Assembly: GCF_000293865.2 (NCBI RefSeq)
Contig: NZ_ALKN02000002.1
Coordinates: 310,001 to 374,000, forward strand
Length of the DNA stretch: 64,000 nucleotides
Source of the DNA: Limnohabitans sp. Rim28
GTDB lineage: Bacteria; Pseudomonadota; Gammaproteobacteria; Burkholderiales; Burkholderiaceae_C
Direction: 5' to 3'
Positions 33,959 through 43,051 of this stretch are shown here, in pieces; position 1 is the first letter of the stretch, and every line of letters starts with the position of its first letter. The position numbers and the translations under genes are program-made. The notes beneath the pieces are model-generated. The model was not told the DNA's origin. It made no database searches and was given only the letters and a program-made list of their open reading frames with translations.

Positions 33959-36118
33959 TCAGTACACCGGCTGATGCCGCTTCAAGCTGTCGATGACTTC
34001 CGCCGTCAGCACAAAGCCCGCGCCATACTTTGCGGACAGTTCAGCGCAGCGCTTGGCAAACGCATCCACGCCTTGCCCATAAATGAACTGCAACGCGCCA
34101 CCCGTCCAAGCCGGAAAGCCGATGCCGAAGATCGAGCCGATGTTGCCGTCGTGCACCGAGGTCAGCACGCCTTCTTGCAGGCAGCGGGCGGTTTCCACGG
34201 CTTGGCGGTACAGCAGGCGGTCTTGGATGTCTTGCTGGCTGTAGCTGACGCCTGATTTTTCAAAGCGTGTTTTCAGTTCGGGCCACAGCACTTTTTTCTG
34301 GCCAGCGGGGTAGTCGTAAAAACCACCGCCTGCGGCACGGCCGGGGCGTTTGAGTTCTTTGACCATGCGCTCGACCAGCAACTCGCCAGGCGTGGCGGTG
34401 TGGGTTTTACCTTCCTTGGCCAAGTCTTCGCGGGTTTGGTCCAGCACATGCACCGACAGCGACAGCGCTGTTTCGTCCAGCACGGCCAGTGGGCCCACGG
34501 GCATGCCCACTTGCATGGCCAGGTTCTCGATCACGGGCGCAGGGATGCCCTCGCCCAGCATGGCCGCGCCTTCCATCACAAAGGTGCCAAAGGTGCGGCT
34601 GGTGTAAAAGCCCCGCGAATCGTTCACCACGATCGGCAGCTTGCCCAGCGCCTGCACGTAGTCGTAGGCCCGTGCAATGGTCTCGTCGTCGGTCTGTGCG
34701 CCACGGATGATCTCCACCAGCTTCATCTTGTCCACCGGGCTGAAGAAGTGGATGCCGACAAATTTCTCGGGCTTGGCGCTGGCCGTGGCCAGGCCGCTGA
34801 TGGGCAAGGTGGAGGTGTTGCTGGCAAAGAAACCACCTTCGGCGAGCATCGGCTCGGCCTCTTGCGTGACGCGGGCTTTGAGTTCGCGATTTTCAAACAC
34901 GGCTTCGATGATCAGGTCGCAACCCTTCAGGTCTGCGGCGCTGGCCGTGGGCTGGATGAGTGACAGCATGGCCGCTTGCTTGTCCGCCGCCATGCGGCCT
35001 TTGTCCACGCGCTTTTGCGTGAGTTGGTGGCTGTAGGCCTTGCCTTTTTCAGCCGCCTCGATGCTCACATCTTTGAGCACGGTGGCGATGCCGCGGCTGG
35101 CTTGCGCATACGCAATGCCCGAGCCCATCATGCCCGCGCCCAAGATGCCCACTTTTTGGGGCTTGTAGCGCGGTGCAGCCTTGGGGCGGCTTTGGCCGCC
35201 CTTGATGCTGTTCATGTTGAAGAAAAAGGTGTTGATCATGTTGCGCGCCACCTGGCTGGTCATGAGACCTGCCAGGTAACGGCTTTCGATGCGCATGGCG
35301 GTGTCAAAGTCCACCATCGCGCCTTCGACCATGGCGGCCAGCGCCGCTTCGGGTGCAGGGTAAAGGCCGCGTGTTTTTTGCTTGAGCACGGCCGGCGCCA
35401 CACTCAGCATGCCCGCGATCTTGGGGTTGCTCGGCGTGCCGCCGGGCATTTTGTAGTCTTTTCGGTCCCACAGGTGTTGGGCCGCTTCGGGCTGGCCTTG
35501 GCTTGCCGCGATGTGCGCCAAAGCACGGGGGCGCAGCTGGTCGTCACTGGCCACCAGTTCGTGCACCAGGCCGAGCTTTTGCGCTTCTTCGGGGCCAAAG
35601 AGTTGGCTCTCCAGCACATAGGGCTGTGCGGCCAGCAGGCCCAGTTGGCGCGTCATTTTGGTGATGCCGCCGCCACCGGGAATCAAGCCCAGCGTGACTT
35701 CGGGCAGGCCAAATTGTGTTTTGGGGTTGGCCGTGGCGATGCGGTGGTGGCCGATCAAGGCCACTTCCCAGCCGCCGCCCAGCGCCGAGCCATTGAGGCA
35801 GCTGACCACCGGCACGCCTTGCGTTTCGATGGTACGGAAAGCCTTCTTGATGCCTTCGATGTCGGCAAAGACACGCGGGCCGTCCGAGGCCTGCGAGCGC
35901 ATCACGCCCTTCAGATCAGCCCCCGCAAAAAAGGTGGACTTGGCCGAGGCCAGAACGATGCCCCGGATCTGGGCTTTGTCTTGCACGACTTGCGCCGCCG
36001 CCTGAGCCAGATCGGCCTGCCATTGCAGGCACATGGTGTTGACCGGCGAGCCTTGCTCGTCAAAGGTGATGGTGGCGATGCCGTCCGCCAGTTCGTAGCG
36101 CAGTGTTTTCAAAATCAT
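33959..36118 (-). CDS. fadB: Multifunctional enoyl-CoA hydratase / 3-hydroxyacyl-CoA dehydrogenase
   Basis: 719 residues from ATG 36118. Residues 1-190 are a crotonase domain (AGADLKGVM oxyanion loop, NGSALGGGWEVAL, LPEVTLGLIPGGGG). The NAD-binding loop VGILGAGMMGSGIAYA begins near residue 315, and the dehydrogenase C-terminal domain follows with IHFFSPVDKMKLVEII and NDSRGFYTSR. It carries two consecutive beta-oxidation steps. It pairs with the thiolase gene 16 bases upstream, so the two make the trifunctional FadBA-type unit. Confidence 0.94.
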   Translation of the reverse strand: MILKTLRYELADGIATITFDEQGSPVNTMCLQWQADLAQAAAQVVQDKAQIRGIVLASAKSTFFAGADLKGVMRSQASDGPRVFADIEGIKKAFRTIETQGVPVVSCLNGSALGGGWEVALIGHHRIATANPKTQFGLPEVTLGLIPGGGGITKMTRQLGLLAAQPYVLESQLFGPEEAQKLGLVHELVASDDQLRPRALAHIAASQGQPEAAQHLWDRKDYKMPGGTPSNPKIAGMLSVAPAVLKQKTRGLYPAPEAALAAMVEGAMVDFDTAMRIESRYLAGLMTSQVARNMINTFFFNMNSIKGGQSRPKAAPRYKPQKVGILGAGMMGSGIAYAQASRGIATVLKDVSIEAAEKGKAYSHQLTQKRVDKGRMAADKQAAMLSLIQPTASAADLKGCDLIIEAVFENRELKARVTQEAEPMLAEGGFFASNTSTLPISGLATASAKPEKFVGIHFFSPVDKMKLVEIIRGAQTDDETIARAYDYVQALGKLPIVVNDSRGFYTSRTFGTFVMEGAAMLGEGIPAPVIENLAMQVGMPVGPLAVLDETALSLSVHVLDQTREDLAKEGKTHTATPGELLVERMVKELKRPGRAAGGGFYDYPAGQKKVLWPELKTRFEKSGVSYSQQDIQDRLLYRQAVETARCLQEGVLTSVHDGNIGSIFGIGFPAWTGGALQFIYGQGVDAFAKRCAELSAKYGAGFVLTAEVIDSLKRHQPVY

Positions 36119-36134
36119 GGTGCTGTCTCCCCAA

Positions 36135-37340
36135 TCAAACGCGTTCAACGATGGTGGCAATGCCCATGCCGCCGCCCACACACAAAGTGGCCAAGCCGTA
36201 GCGCAACTTGCGGCGGTGCAGCTCGTCGATCAGGATGCCCAAAATCATGGCGCCCGTGGCCCCCAGCGGGTGGCCCATGGCAATGGCACCCCCGTTCACG
36301 TTCACCTTGTCGTGCGGCACATGCATCTCTTGCATGAACTTCATGGGCACAGCCGCAAAGGCTTCGTTCACTTCGAACAAATCGATCTGGTCAATCGTGA
36401 GGCCCGCCTTGGCCAGCGCCTTGCGCGCGGCCGGCATGGGGCCCGTCAGCATGATGGTCGGATCGGCCCCCGACAAGGCCACCGACACGATGCGGGCGCG
36501 AGGCGTGAGGCCATGGGTTTGGCCAGCGGCTTCAGACCCAATCAGCACCGCCGCTGCGCCGTCCACAATGCCCGACGAGTTGCCCGCGTGGTGCACATGG
36601 TGGATGCGCTCAACCTGCGGGTAGCGCTGCAAAGCCACGGCGTCAAAGCCCATGGCGCCCAGCTGCTCAAACGAGGCTTTGAGGCCGCCCAGAGTTTCCA
36701 CCGTGGTGCTGGGCTTGATGAATTCGTCTTGCGCCAAGATGACCTGACCGAGCTTGTCTTTGACGGGCACCACCGAGCCATCGAAATAGCCCGCTGCGCG
36801 CGCGGCCGTGGCGCGCTTTTGCGACTCCACCGCGAAGGCGTCGACATCGTGGCGGCTGAAGCCGCTCATGGTCGCGATCAAGTCTGCGCCAATGCCTTGG
36901 GGCACAAACAGCGTGGCGCTGTTGGTCTCGGGGTCTTGCGCCCAAGCGCCGCCGTCCGAGCCAATCGGCACGCGGCTCATGCTCTCCAGGCCCCCGGCCA
37001 CCACCAGGTCTTCCCAGCCGCTGCGCACCTTCATGGCGGCGGTGTTGACCGCCTCCAGACCCGAAGCGCAAAAGCGGTTGAGTTGCACACCCGAGCAGCG
37101 CCAATCCCAACCCGCCGCCAAGGCCGCGACCTTGGGGATGACCGAACCTTGTTCGCCAATGGGTGAGACCACGCCCATGACCACGTCGTCTACCGCAGCG
37201 GTGTCGAACTGGTTGCGGCTTTGCAGTTCACGCAACACGCCCGACAGCAAGCTGATGGGTTTGACTTCGTGCAGGCTGCCGTCCTTTTTGCCTTTGCCAC
37301 GCGGCGTGCGGATGGCGTCGTAAACAAATGCTTCACTCAT
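36135..37340 (-). CDS. fadA: Acetyl-CoA C-acyltransferase (thiolase)
   Basis: 401 residues. The nucleophilic Cys lies in [12 protein letters not shown] (about 87-98). The C-terminal active-site blocks are [18 protein letters not shown] and [16 protein letters not shown] with the second catalytic His and Cys. The enzyme cleaves 3-oxoacyl-CoA with CoA. It heads a two-gene transcript with the FadB-type gene and diverges from the acyl-CoA dehydrogenase operon across 122 bases. Confidence 0.94.
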   Translation of the reverse strand: MSEAFVYDAIRTPRGKGKKDGSLHEVKPISLLSGVLRELQSRNQFDTAAVDDVVMGVVSPIGEQGSVIPKVAALAAGWDWRCSGVQLNRFCASGLEAVNTAAMKVRSGWEDLVVAGGLESMSRVPIGSDGGAWAQDPETNSATLFVPQGIGADLIATMSGFSRHDVDAFAVESQKRATAARAAGYFDGSVVPVKDKLGQVILAQDEFIKPSTTVETLGGLKASFEQLGAMGFDAVALQRYPQVERIHHVHHAGNSSGIVDGAAAVLIGSEAAGQTHGLTPRARIVSVALSGADPTIMLTGPMPAARKALAKAGLTIDQIDLFEVNEAFAAVPMKFMQEMHVPHDKVNVNGGAIAMGHPLGATGAMILGILIDELHRRKLRYGLATLCVGGGMGIATIVERV

Positions 37341-37414
37341 GGTTGTCTCCTGGGGGTCATCAGGGGGTTTGCCCTGTGTTGCTGATTTTGGAGATCAGTA
37401 TAGACTTTTACCAA

Positions 37415-37427
37415 GCAAACGCTTTGC
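37415..37427. promoter_or_regulatory. Candidate operator between the thiolase and acyl-CoA dehydrogenase operons
   Basis: GCAAACGCTTTGC is a palindrome with perfect 5-base arms GCAAA and TTTGC around CGC. It lies in the 122-base divergent promoter region, 36 bases before the acyl-CoA dehydrogenase ATG. Such sites are typical for TetR-type regulators; the TetR gene at 38631-39353 in the same operon is the obvious candidate. A related CAAGCGCTTG palindrome lies at 17388-17397. Confidence 0.5.
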
Positions 37428-37462
37428 ATAAATAAAACCATTCAGTCCAACAGGTGACAGCC

Positions 37463-38626
37463 ATGATCGAACGCACCCTTTTTACCGCCGACCACGAAGC
37501 CTTCCGCGACAGCTTTCGCCGCTTCATGGACAAGGAAATCGCCCCCCACCACGACGCCTGGGAAGAGCAGGGCTATGTGGACCGCGCCGTGTGGGACAAG
37601 GCGGGTGCAAACGGCTTTTTGTGCATGACCCTGCCCGAAGCCTATGGCGGGTCAGACGCCGACAAGCTGTATTCGGTGGTGCAGATGGAAGAACTCTCAC
37701 GCGCAGGCTTTACCGGCATCGGTTACGGCCTGCACAGCGAGATCGTCGCCCCTTACATCCTGCATTACGGCACCGAAGCGCAAAAGCAAAAGTACCTGCC
37801 CAAGCTGGCCAGTGGCGAGATGGTGGGCGCGATCGCCATGAGCGAACCGGCTGCGGGATCGGACTTGCAAGGCGTCAAAACCACGGCCCTTTTGCAAGAC
37901 GATGGCAGCTACCTGATCAACGGCAGCAAGACCTTCATCACCAACGGCTGGCACGCCGATTTGGTGATCCTGGTGGCCAAGACCGACCCAGCGGCCGGCG
38001 CCAAAGGCACCAGCTTGTTTTTGATCGAGCGTGGCATGCCGGGCTTTGAAAAAGGCAAGCGCTTGAAGAAGTTGGGCCTCAAAGCGCAAGACACCTCCGA
38101 ATTGTTCTTTGACAACGTCAAGGTCAGCCCCGACCAGCTGCTGGGCGGCACGGCCATGCAGGGCAAAGGCTTCATTTGCCTGATGGAGCAGCTGCCTTGG
38201 GAGCGCCTGCAAATCGCCATTGGCGGCATTGCCGCAGCGCAAGCGGCCATCGACTGGACGGTGCAGTATGTGAAAGACCGCAAGGTGTTTGGTCAGGCCG
38301 TGGGCAACTACCAGAACACCCGCTACACCCTGGCCGAATTGCAGACCGAGGTGCAGGTGGCGCGTGTGTTTGTGGACAAATGCTCTGAACTCTTGCTGCA
38401 AGACAAACTGGACACTGCCACGGCCAGCATGGCCAAGTACTGGTGCTCGGATTTGCAGTGCAAAGTCATGGACGAATGCGTTCAGCTGCACGGCGGTTAC
38501 GGCTACATGTGGGAGTACCCCATCACCCGCGCCTATGCCGACGCGCGCGTGCAACGCATCTACGGCGGCACCAACGAGATCATGAAAGAAGTGATCTCGC
38601 GCAGCATGGGTTTGGCGGGGCGCTGA
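37463..38626 (+). CDS. Acyl-CoA dehydrogenase (first of three in operon)
   Basis: 387 residues from ATG 37463. FAD and substrate motifs are clear: AMSEPAAGSDLQGVKT, FITNGWHADL, the adenine-binding KVFGQAVGNYQ, and the catalytic Glu in YGGTNEIMKEVI near the C-terminus. It introduces the alpha-beta double bond and passes electrons to ETF. It is the first gene of an eight-gene operon, 4 bases before the TetR gene. Chain-length preference is not readable. It may act on a later beta-oxidation intermediate, since two more such genes follow. Confidence 0.9.
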   Translation: MIERTLFTADHEAFRDSFRRFMDKEIAPHHDAWEEQGYVDRAVWDKAGANGFLCMTLPEAYGGSDADKLYSVVQMEELSRAGFTGIGYGLHSEIVAPYILHYGTEAQKQKYLPKLASGEMVGAIAMSEPAAGSDLQGVKTTALLQDDGSYLINGSKTFITNGWHADLVILVAKTDPAAGAKGTSLFLIERGMPGFEKGKRLKKLGLKAQDTSELFFDNVKVSPDQLLGGTAMQGKGFICLMEQLPWERLQIAIGGIAAAQAAIDWTVQYVKDRKVFGQAVGNYQNTRYTLAELQTEVQVARVFVDKCSELLLQDKLDTATASMAKYWCSDLQCKVMDECVQLHGGYGYMWEYPITRAYADARVQRIYGGTNEIMKEVISRSMGLAGR

Positions 38627-38630
38627 ACGC

Positions 38631-39353
38631 ATGAGCGAACTGGCCGAGCCCAAACGTGCACGCGGCCGCCCCCGCAAGACCGAGGGCGAGCGCGACGATG
38701 GCAACCGTCGTCAGGCGCTGATCGCGGCCGCGGCGCAGCTGTTTCACCGCAAGGGCTACGACGCCACCAGCACACGCGAGATTGCGGCGCTGGTGGGCAT
38801 GCAGCCGGGCTCGCCCTTCTACCACTTCGGCAACAAGCAGGACCTGTTGCTGGCGGTGATGGTGGAGGGCATGAAACAAGCCAGCCAACGGCAAACCGCC
38901 GCTTGCGCTGGTCTGGCCGATGAATTGACTCCACGCGAACAACTGCGTGCCCTGATCCGCAACCAGTTCGATGTGCTGCTGGGACCGGACAGCGACTTCA
39001 TCCCTGTGATGCTTTACGAATGGCGCTCGCTGAGCGCCGAACAGCGCCAAACCATCACCCAAATCAAGGACGGGTACGAAGCCGTCTGGACGCCCGTGCT
39101 GCAAGCGCTGCATGACAGCCGGCAACTGCAAGCCCCCGTGGGTTTGGCCCGACTGATGATCTTTGGCGCTTTGAACTGGGCGGTGCAGTGGTACCAGCCG
39201 ACCGGTCAGAACTTGACGCCGACTGGGGCCAAGCACTCGGTTAAAGGCTCAAGCCAAACAGCGGCGAAAGCAACAGGGCCCAGTGCCCCACGCGCCTCCC
39301 TGGACGATTTGACCGAGGCCGCCTTGGCCTTGTTTTTGAGAGAACCCGCATGA
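38631..39353 (+). CDS. TetR-family regulator of the acyl-CoA operon
   Basis: 240 residues. A basic N-terminal arm RARGRPRKTEGE precedes the TetR helix-turn-helix (AAAQLFHRKGYDATSTREIAA, then GSPFYHFGNKQDLLLAVM). The ligand domain is not characteristic, and the last 40 residues are a polar tail. It overlaps the next gene (ATGA at 39350) and lies inside the operon, so it is likely an autorepressor that senses an acyl-CoA. Likely targets are the palindromes at 37415-37427 and 57505-57519. Confidence 0.9.
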   Translation: MSELAEPKRARGRPRKTEGERDDGNRRQALIAAAAQLFHRKGYDATSTREIAALVGMQPGSPFYHFGNKQDLLLAVMVEGMKQASQRQTAACAGLADELTPREQLRALIRNQFDVLLGPDSDFIPVMLYEWRSLSAEQRQTITQIKDGYEAVWTPVLQALHDSRQLQAPVGLARLMIFGALNWAVQWYQPTGQNLTPTGAKHSVKGSSQTAAKATGPSAPRASLDDLTEAALALFLREPA

Positions 39354-40243
39354 AACCCGCCACACCTTACCAATCCGTCTTTGCGCCCGGCCTGCTCCAA
39401 GGGCAGGTCATCCTGGTCACTGGCGGCGGCTCAGGCATTGGCCGTTGCACCGCGCACGAATTGGCCAGCTTGGGCGCACACGTTGTTTTGGTAGGCCGCA
39501 ACCCCGACAAGCTGAGCGCCGCCGCGCAAGAGATCGTGGGTGACGGTGGCCAGGCGAGCTGGCACAGCTGCGACATTCGGCGCGAAGGCGATGTCCAAGC
39601 CATGGTCGCGCAGGTGGTGCAGCAGCACGGGCGCATCCACGGCCTGGTCAACAACGCGGGCGGGCAATACATCACGCCCTTGGCCAAGACCAGCGCCAAA
39701 GGCTGGCAAGCCGTCATCGACACCAACCTCACCGGTGGCTTTTTGGTGGCACGCGAGTGCTTCAACCAAAGCATGCAACAGCATGGCGGCGCGGTGGTCA
39801 ACATCGTGGCCGACATGTGGGGCTCCATGCCGGGCATGGGCCACAGCGGCGCAGCGCGGGCCGGCATGGTCAGCTTCACCGAAACCGCTGCATTGGAATG
39901 GGCCGCTCAAGGTGTGCGTGTGAATGCCGTGGCCCCGGGCTACATCGCCAGCAGCGGCATGGACCACTACCCGCCCGAGGCAGGGCCCATGCTGCGCGAA
40001 ATGCGCAAAACCGTGCCCCAGGGCCGCTTTGGCACCGAGGCCGAGACCTCGGCGGCGATTGTGTTTTTGCTGTCGCCCGCCGCCAGCTTCATCAGCGGCA
40101 GCGTGCTGCGTGTGGACGGGGCCCGCCCCCAAATGCGCATGGGCTGGCAACAAGCTGTGGCCCAAGCCGAGGTGCAAACACGCGATGCCGTCAAACCCTT
40201 TGATGGCTTTCACCGCGCAGTGACCCCCAAGGTATTCCAATGA
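39350..40243 (+). CDS. SDR-family enoyl-CoA-reductase-like protein (AtuB position)
   Basis: 297 residues. The Rossmann start VTGGGSGIGRCTA and NNAGGQ are normal. The usual catalytic Tyr-x3-Lys is absent: the site reads GMGHSGAARAGMVSF, as in peroxisomal trans-2-enoyl-CoA reductase and related dienoyl-CoA reductases. It sits exactly where atuB lies in the Pseudomonas acyclic terpene cluster, before the carboxyltransferase, and overlaps both neighbours by 4 bases. It may reduce a conjugated acyl-CoA intermediate, which is inference. Confidence 0.82.
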   Translation: MKPATPYQSVFAPGLLQGQVILVTGGGSGIGRCTAHELASLGAHVVLVGRNPDKLSAAAQEIVGDGGQASWHSCDIRREGDVQAMVAQVVQQHGRIHGLVNNAGGQYITPLAKTSAKGWQAVIDTNLTGGFLVARECFNQSMQQHGGAVVNIVADMWGSMPGMGHSGAARAGMVSFTETAALEWAAQGVRVNAVAPGYIASSGMDHYPPEAGPMLREMRKTVPQGRFGTEAETSAAIVFLLSPAASFISGSVLRVDGARPQMRMGWQQAVAQAEVQTRDAVKPFDGFHRAVTPKVFQ

Positions 40244-41850
40244 CTTTTGAATCCACCTGGAACCCGCACAGCCCTGTGGCGCAGCAACGGCGCCAAGCGG
40301 CGCTTGAGCGCTTGGCGCAGTGGCAGGCCCTGCAAGATCGCGCAGCTCTTGCCTCGGCCCAATCCCAGCCGGTGTTCGACAAGCGTGGGCAATTGCTGCC
40401 TCGCCAGCGCGTGGCTTTGTTGCTCGACCCGGGTGCGCCCTTCTTGCCGCTGTGTGCTTTGGCAGGCTTCATGCAGGACACCCCCGACCCGGCCAAGTCG
40501 GTGCCCGGCGGCGGCATGATCGCGGGCATTGGCTTCATCAACGGTGTGCGCTGCATGGTGGTGGCCAGCGACTCGGGCATCGAGGCCGGGGCCATTCAGG
40601 CACGCGGCCTGGAAAAAATCTTGCGTGTGCAAGAGTTGGCCCTGGAAAACAAGCTGCCTTTTGTGCACCTGGTCGAAAGCGCTGGGGCCAACCTGATGCA
40701 GTACAAGGTCGAAGGTTTTGTGCTGGGCGGCAGCCTGTTCCGCAACCTGGCTCGCCTGTCAGCGGCAGGCCTGCCGGTGCTCACGGTGCAACACGGCTCG
40801 GGCACGGCGGGCGGGGCCTACATGCCGGGCCTGTCTGACACCGTGATCATGGTGCGCGGCAGGTCACGCGCCTTTTTGGCGGGGCCGCCTTTGCTCAAAG
40901 CCGCCACCGGCGAAGTGGCCACCGAAGAAGAGTTGGGCGGCGCCGAGATGCACACCAGCGTGTCGGGCCTGGGCGAGTACCTGTGTGAAGACGACCGCCA
41001 TGCGCTGGGCACCGCACGCGATGTGGTGGCCCGTTGGGACTGGCCTGCACACAATCAACACCGAGCAGCCAAGCCCCCGCGCTACGACAGCGAAGAACTG
41101 CTGGGCCTGATGCCCGCCCACCACCGTGAACCGATCGACATGCGCGAAGTCATCTTGCGGCTGGTGGACGACTCGGATTTTCTCGAGTTCAAGCCCCTGT
41201 TTGGCGCAGCCACCGTGTGTGCGCAAGCGCGCATCGGTGGGCATGCGGTGGGCCTCATCAGCAACAACGGACCGATCGATGTGGCCGGGGCCAACAAGGC
41301 CACGCACTTCATCCAGTGGATGTGTCAGCTGGGCCACCCCCTCATCTATTTGCAAAACACCACCGGCTACATGGTGGGCAAAGACAGTGAGCAAGGCGGC
41401 ATGATCAAGCACGGCTCCAAGATGATCCAGGCGGTGACCAGCGCCACGGTGCCGCAAATCACCATCCAGTGCGGCGCCTCTTTTGGTGCGGGCAATTACG
41501 GCATGTGCGGGCGCGGCTACGCACCGCGCTTTTTGTTCAGCTGGCCCGGTGCCAAAACCGCCGTGATGGGCGGCGAGCAAGCCGCTCGCACCATGCAGAT
41601 CGTGACCGAGGCGGGCATGGCGCGCAAAGGCATCACGCCCGACCCGGAAAAAATGCAAGCCCAATTCGACAAGATCGTGCAGCTGTTTGAAGCACAAGCC
41701 GATGCCTTTTACACCAGCGGTCTGGTGCTGGACGACGGCGTGATCGACCCGCGTGACACCCGCAGCGTGCTGTCGTTTTGCCTCGACACCTGCTTTGAAG
41801 CCGCAGCCCGTCACCCCCGCGCCATGCCGTTTGGCGTGGCCCGCATGTGA
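40240..41850 (+). CDS. atuC: Biotin-dependent acyl-CoA carboxyltransferase beta subunit (geranyl-CoA carboxylase-like)
   Basis: 536 residues of the carboxyltransferase family. Oxyanion loops are visible: VESAGANLMQ and GSGTAGGAYMPGLSD in the first half, NTTGYMVGKDSEQGGMIKHG and CGASFGAGNYGMCGR in the second. The block VRGRSRAFLAGPPLLKAATGE differs from the FLGGPPLVKAATGE of methylcrotonyl-CoA carboxylase (LiuB). By eye, a Gly of VLGGSLF aligns with the Phe of LiuB that narrows the substrate pocket. Both features favour an AtuC-like enzyme that takes a longer branched acyl chain. Partner: the biotin carboxylase at 43863. Confidence 0.8.
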   Translation: MTFESTWNPHSPVAQQRRQAALERLAQWQALQDRAALASAQSQPVFDKRGQLLPRQRVALLLDPGAPFLPLCALAGFMQDTPDPAKSVPGGGMIAGIGFINGVRCMVVASDSGIEAGAIQARGLEKILRVQELALENKLPFVHLVESAGANLMQYKVEGFVLGGSLFRNLARLSAAGLPVLTVQHGSGTAGGAYMPGLSDTVIMVRGRSRAFLAGPPLLKAATGEVATEEELGGAEMHTSVSGLGEYLCEDDRHALGTARDVVARWDWPAHNQHRAAKPPRYDSEELLGLMPAHHREPIDMREVILRLVDDSDFLEFKPLFGAATVCAQARIGGHAVGLISNNGPIDVAGANKATHFIQWMCQLGHPLIYLQNTTGYMVGKDSEQGGMIKHGSKMIQAVTSATVPQITIQCGASFGAGNYGMCGRGYAPRFLFSWPGAKTAVMGGEQAARTMQIVTEAGMARKGITPDPEKMQAQFDKIVQLFEAQADAFYTSGLVLDDGVIDPRDTRSVLSFCLDTCFEAAARHPRAMPFGVARM

Positions 41851-41878
41851 AACATCAAAACCCCCACGGAGACAAGCC

Positions 41879-43051
41879 ATGCAATACACCCACGAGCACC
41901 GCGAAATCCAGAACACGCTCAAGCGTTTCATCGATGCCGAGATCAACCCCCATGTGGACGAGTGGGAAGCGGCCGAGATTTTCCCAGCGCACGAGGTCTT
42001 CAAGAAGATGGGCAACCTGGGTCTGCTCGGCTTGACCAAGCCCGAGGCCTATGGCGGTGCGGGCTTGGATTATTCGTACAGCATGGCCATGGCCGAGGCG
42101 TTGGGCCACATCGATTGCGGCGGGATTCCCATGGCCATTGGCGTGCAAACCGACATGGCCACGCCTGCGTTGGCCCGTTTTGGCAGCGACGAATTGCGCG
42201 CACAATTTTTGGCCCCGGCGATTGCCGGCGACATGGTGGGCTGCATCGGCGTGAGCGAGCCCGGCGCAGGCAGCGATGTAGCGGGCATCAAAACCGTGGC
42301 CCGCAAGGATGGTGACGACTACGTGATCAGCGGCCAGAAGATGTGGATCACCAACAGCCTGCAGGCCGACTGGATGTGCATGCTGGTCAACACCGGCGAA
42401 GGCCCCATCCACAAAAACAAAAGTCTGGTCATGGTGCCGATGCGCGAAAACGGCAAACTGCTGCCCGGCATCGAGGTGGGCAAAAAGATCAAGAAAATCG
42501 GCATGAACAGCAGCGACACGGGCTTGATTTATTTTGACGAAGTGCGCGTGCCGCAGCGTTACCGCATCGGCGCCGAGGGTCAGGGTTTCATCTACCAGAT
42601 GCAGCAGTTCCAGGAAGAACGACTTTGGTGCGCCGCCAGCACGCTGCAGTCGCTCACCAACTGCATCCAATGGACCGTGGAATGGGCGCAAGAGCGCAAG
42701 CTCTTTGGCAGCACACTGGCCGACCAGCAGTGGGTGCAGTTCAAGCTGGCCGAACTCAAGGCCGACATCGAAAGCCTGCGCGCCCTGACTTACCAGGCCT
42801 GTGAGCATTACGTGGCTGGTGAAGACGTGACCGAATGGGCCACCATGGCCAAGCTCAAAGCCGGGCGCCTCAACCGCACCGTGCCCGACACCTGCCTGCA
42901 GTTTTGGGGCGGCATGGGTTTCACCTGGGAGAACAAGGTTTCGCGCATGTACCGCGACGGACGACTTGCCTCGATCGGTGGCGGGGCTGACGAGGTCATG
43001 CTGGGCATCTTGTCCAAGATGATGGGCATTGCCAAGCGGCCACAAAAATGA
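41879..43051 (+). CDS. atuD: Acyl-CoA dehydrogenase (citronellyl-CoA dehydrogenase-like, AtuD position)
   Basis: 390 residues from ATG 41879 (gap of 28 bases after atuC). Motifs: GCIGVSEPGAGSDVAGIKT, MWITNSLQADWM, the ETF-facing ERLWCAASTLQS, KLFGSTLADQQWVQFKL and the catalytic Glu in GGGADEVMLGIL. It follows the carboxyltransferase and precedes the hydratase, the same order as atuC-atuD-atuE. Substrate assignment rests on that order; isovaleryl-type substrates are an alternative. Confidence 0.82.
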   Translation: MQYTHEHREIQNTLKRFIDAEINPHVDEWEAAEIFPAHEVFKKMGNLGLLGLTKPEAYGGAGLDYSYSMAMAEALGHIDCGGIPMAIGVQTDMATPALARFGSDELRAQFLAPAIAGDMVGCIGVSEPGAGSDVAGIKTVARKDGDDYVISGQKMWITNSLQADWMCMLVNTGEGPIHKNKSLVMVPMRENGKLLPGIEVGKKIKKIGMNSSDTGLIYFDEVRVPQRYRIGAEGQGFIYQMQQFQEERLWCAASTLQSLTNCIQWTVEWAQERKLFGSTLADQQWVQFKLAELKADIESLRALTYQACEHYVAGEDVTEWATMAKLKAGRLNRTVPDTCLQFWGGMGFTWENKVSRMYRDGRLASIGGGADEVMLGILSKMMGIAKRPQK

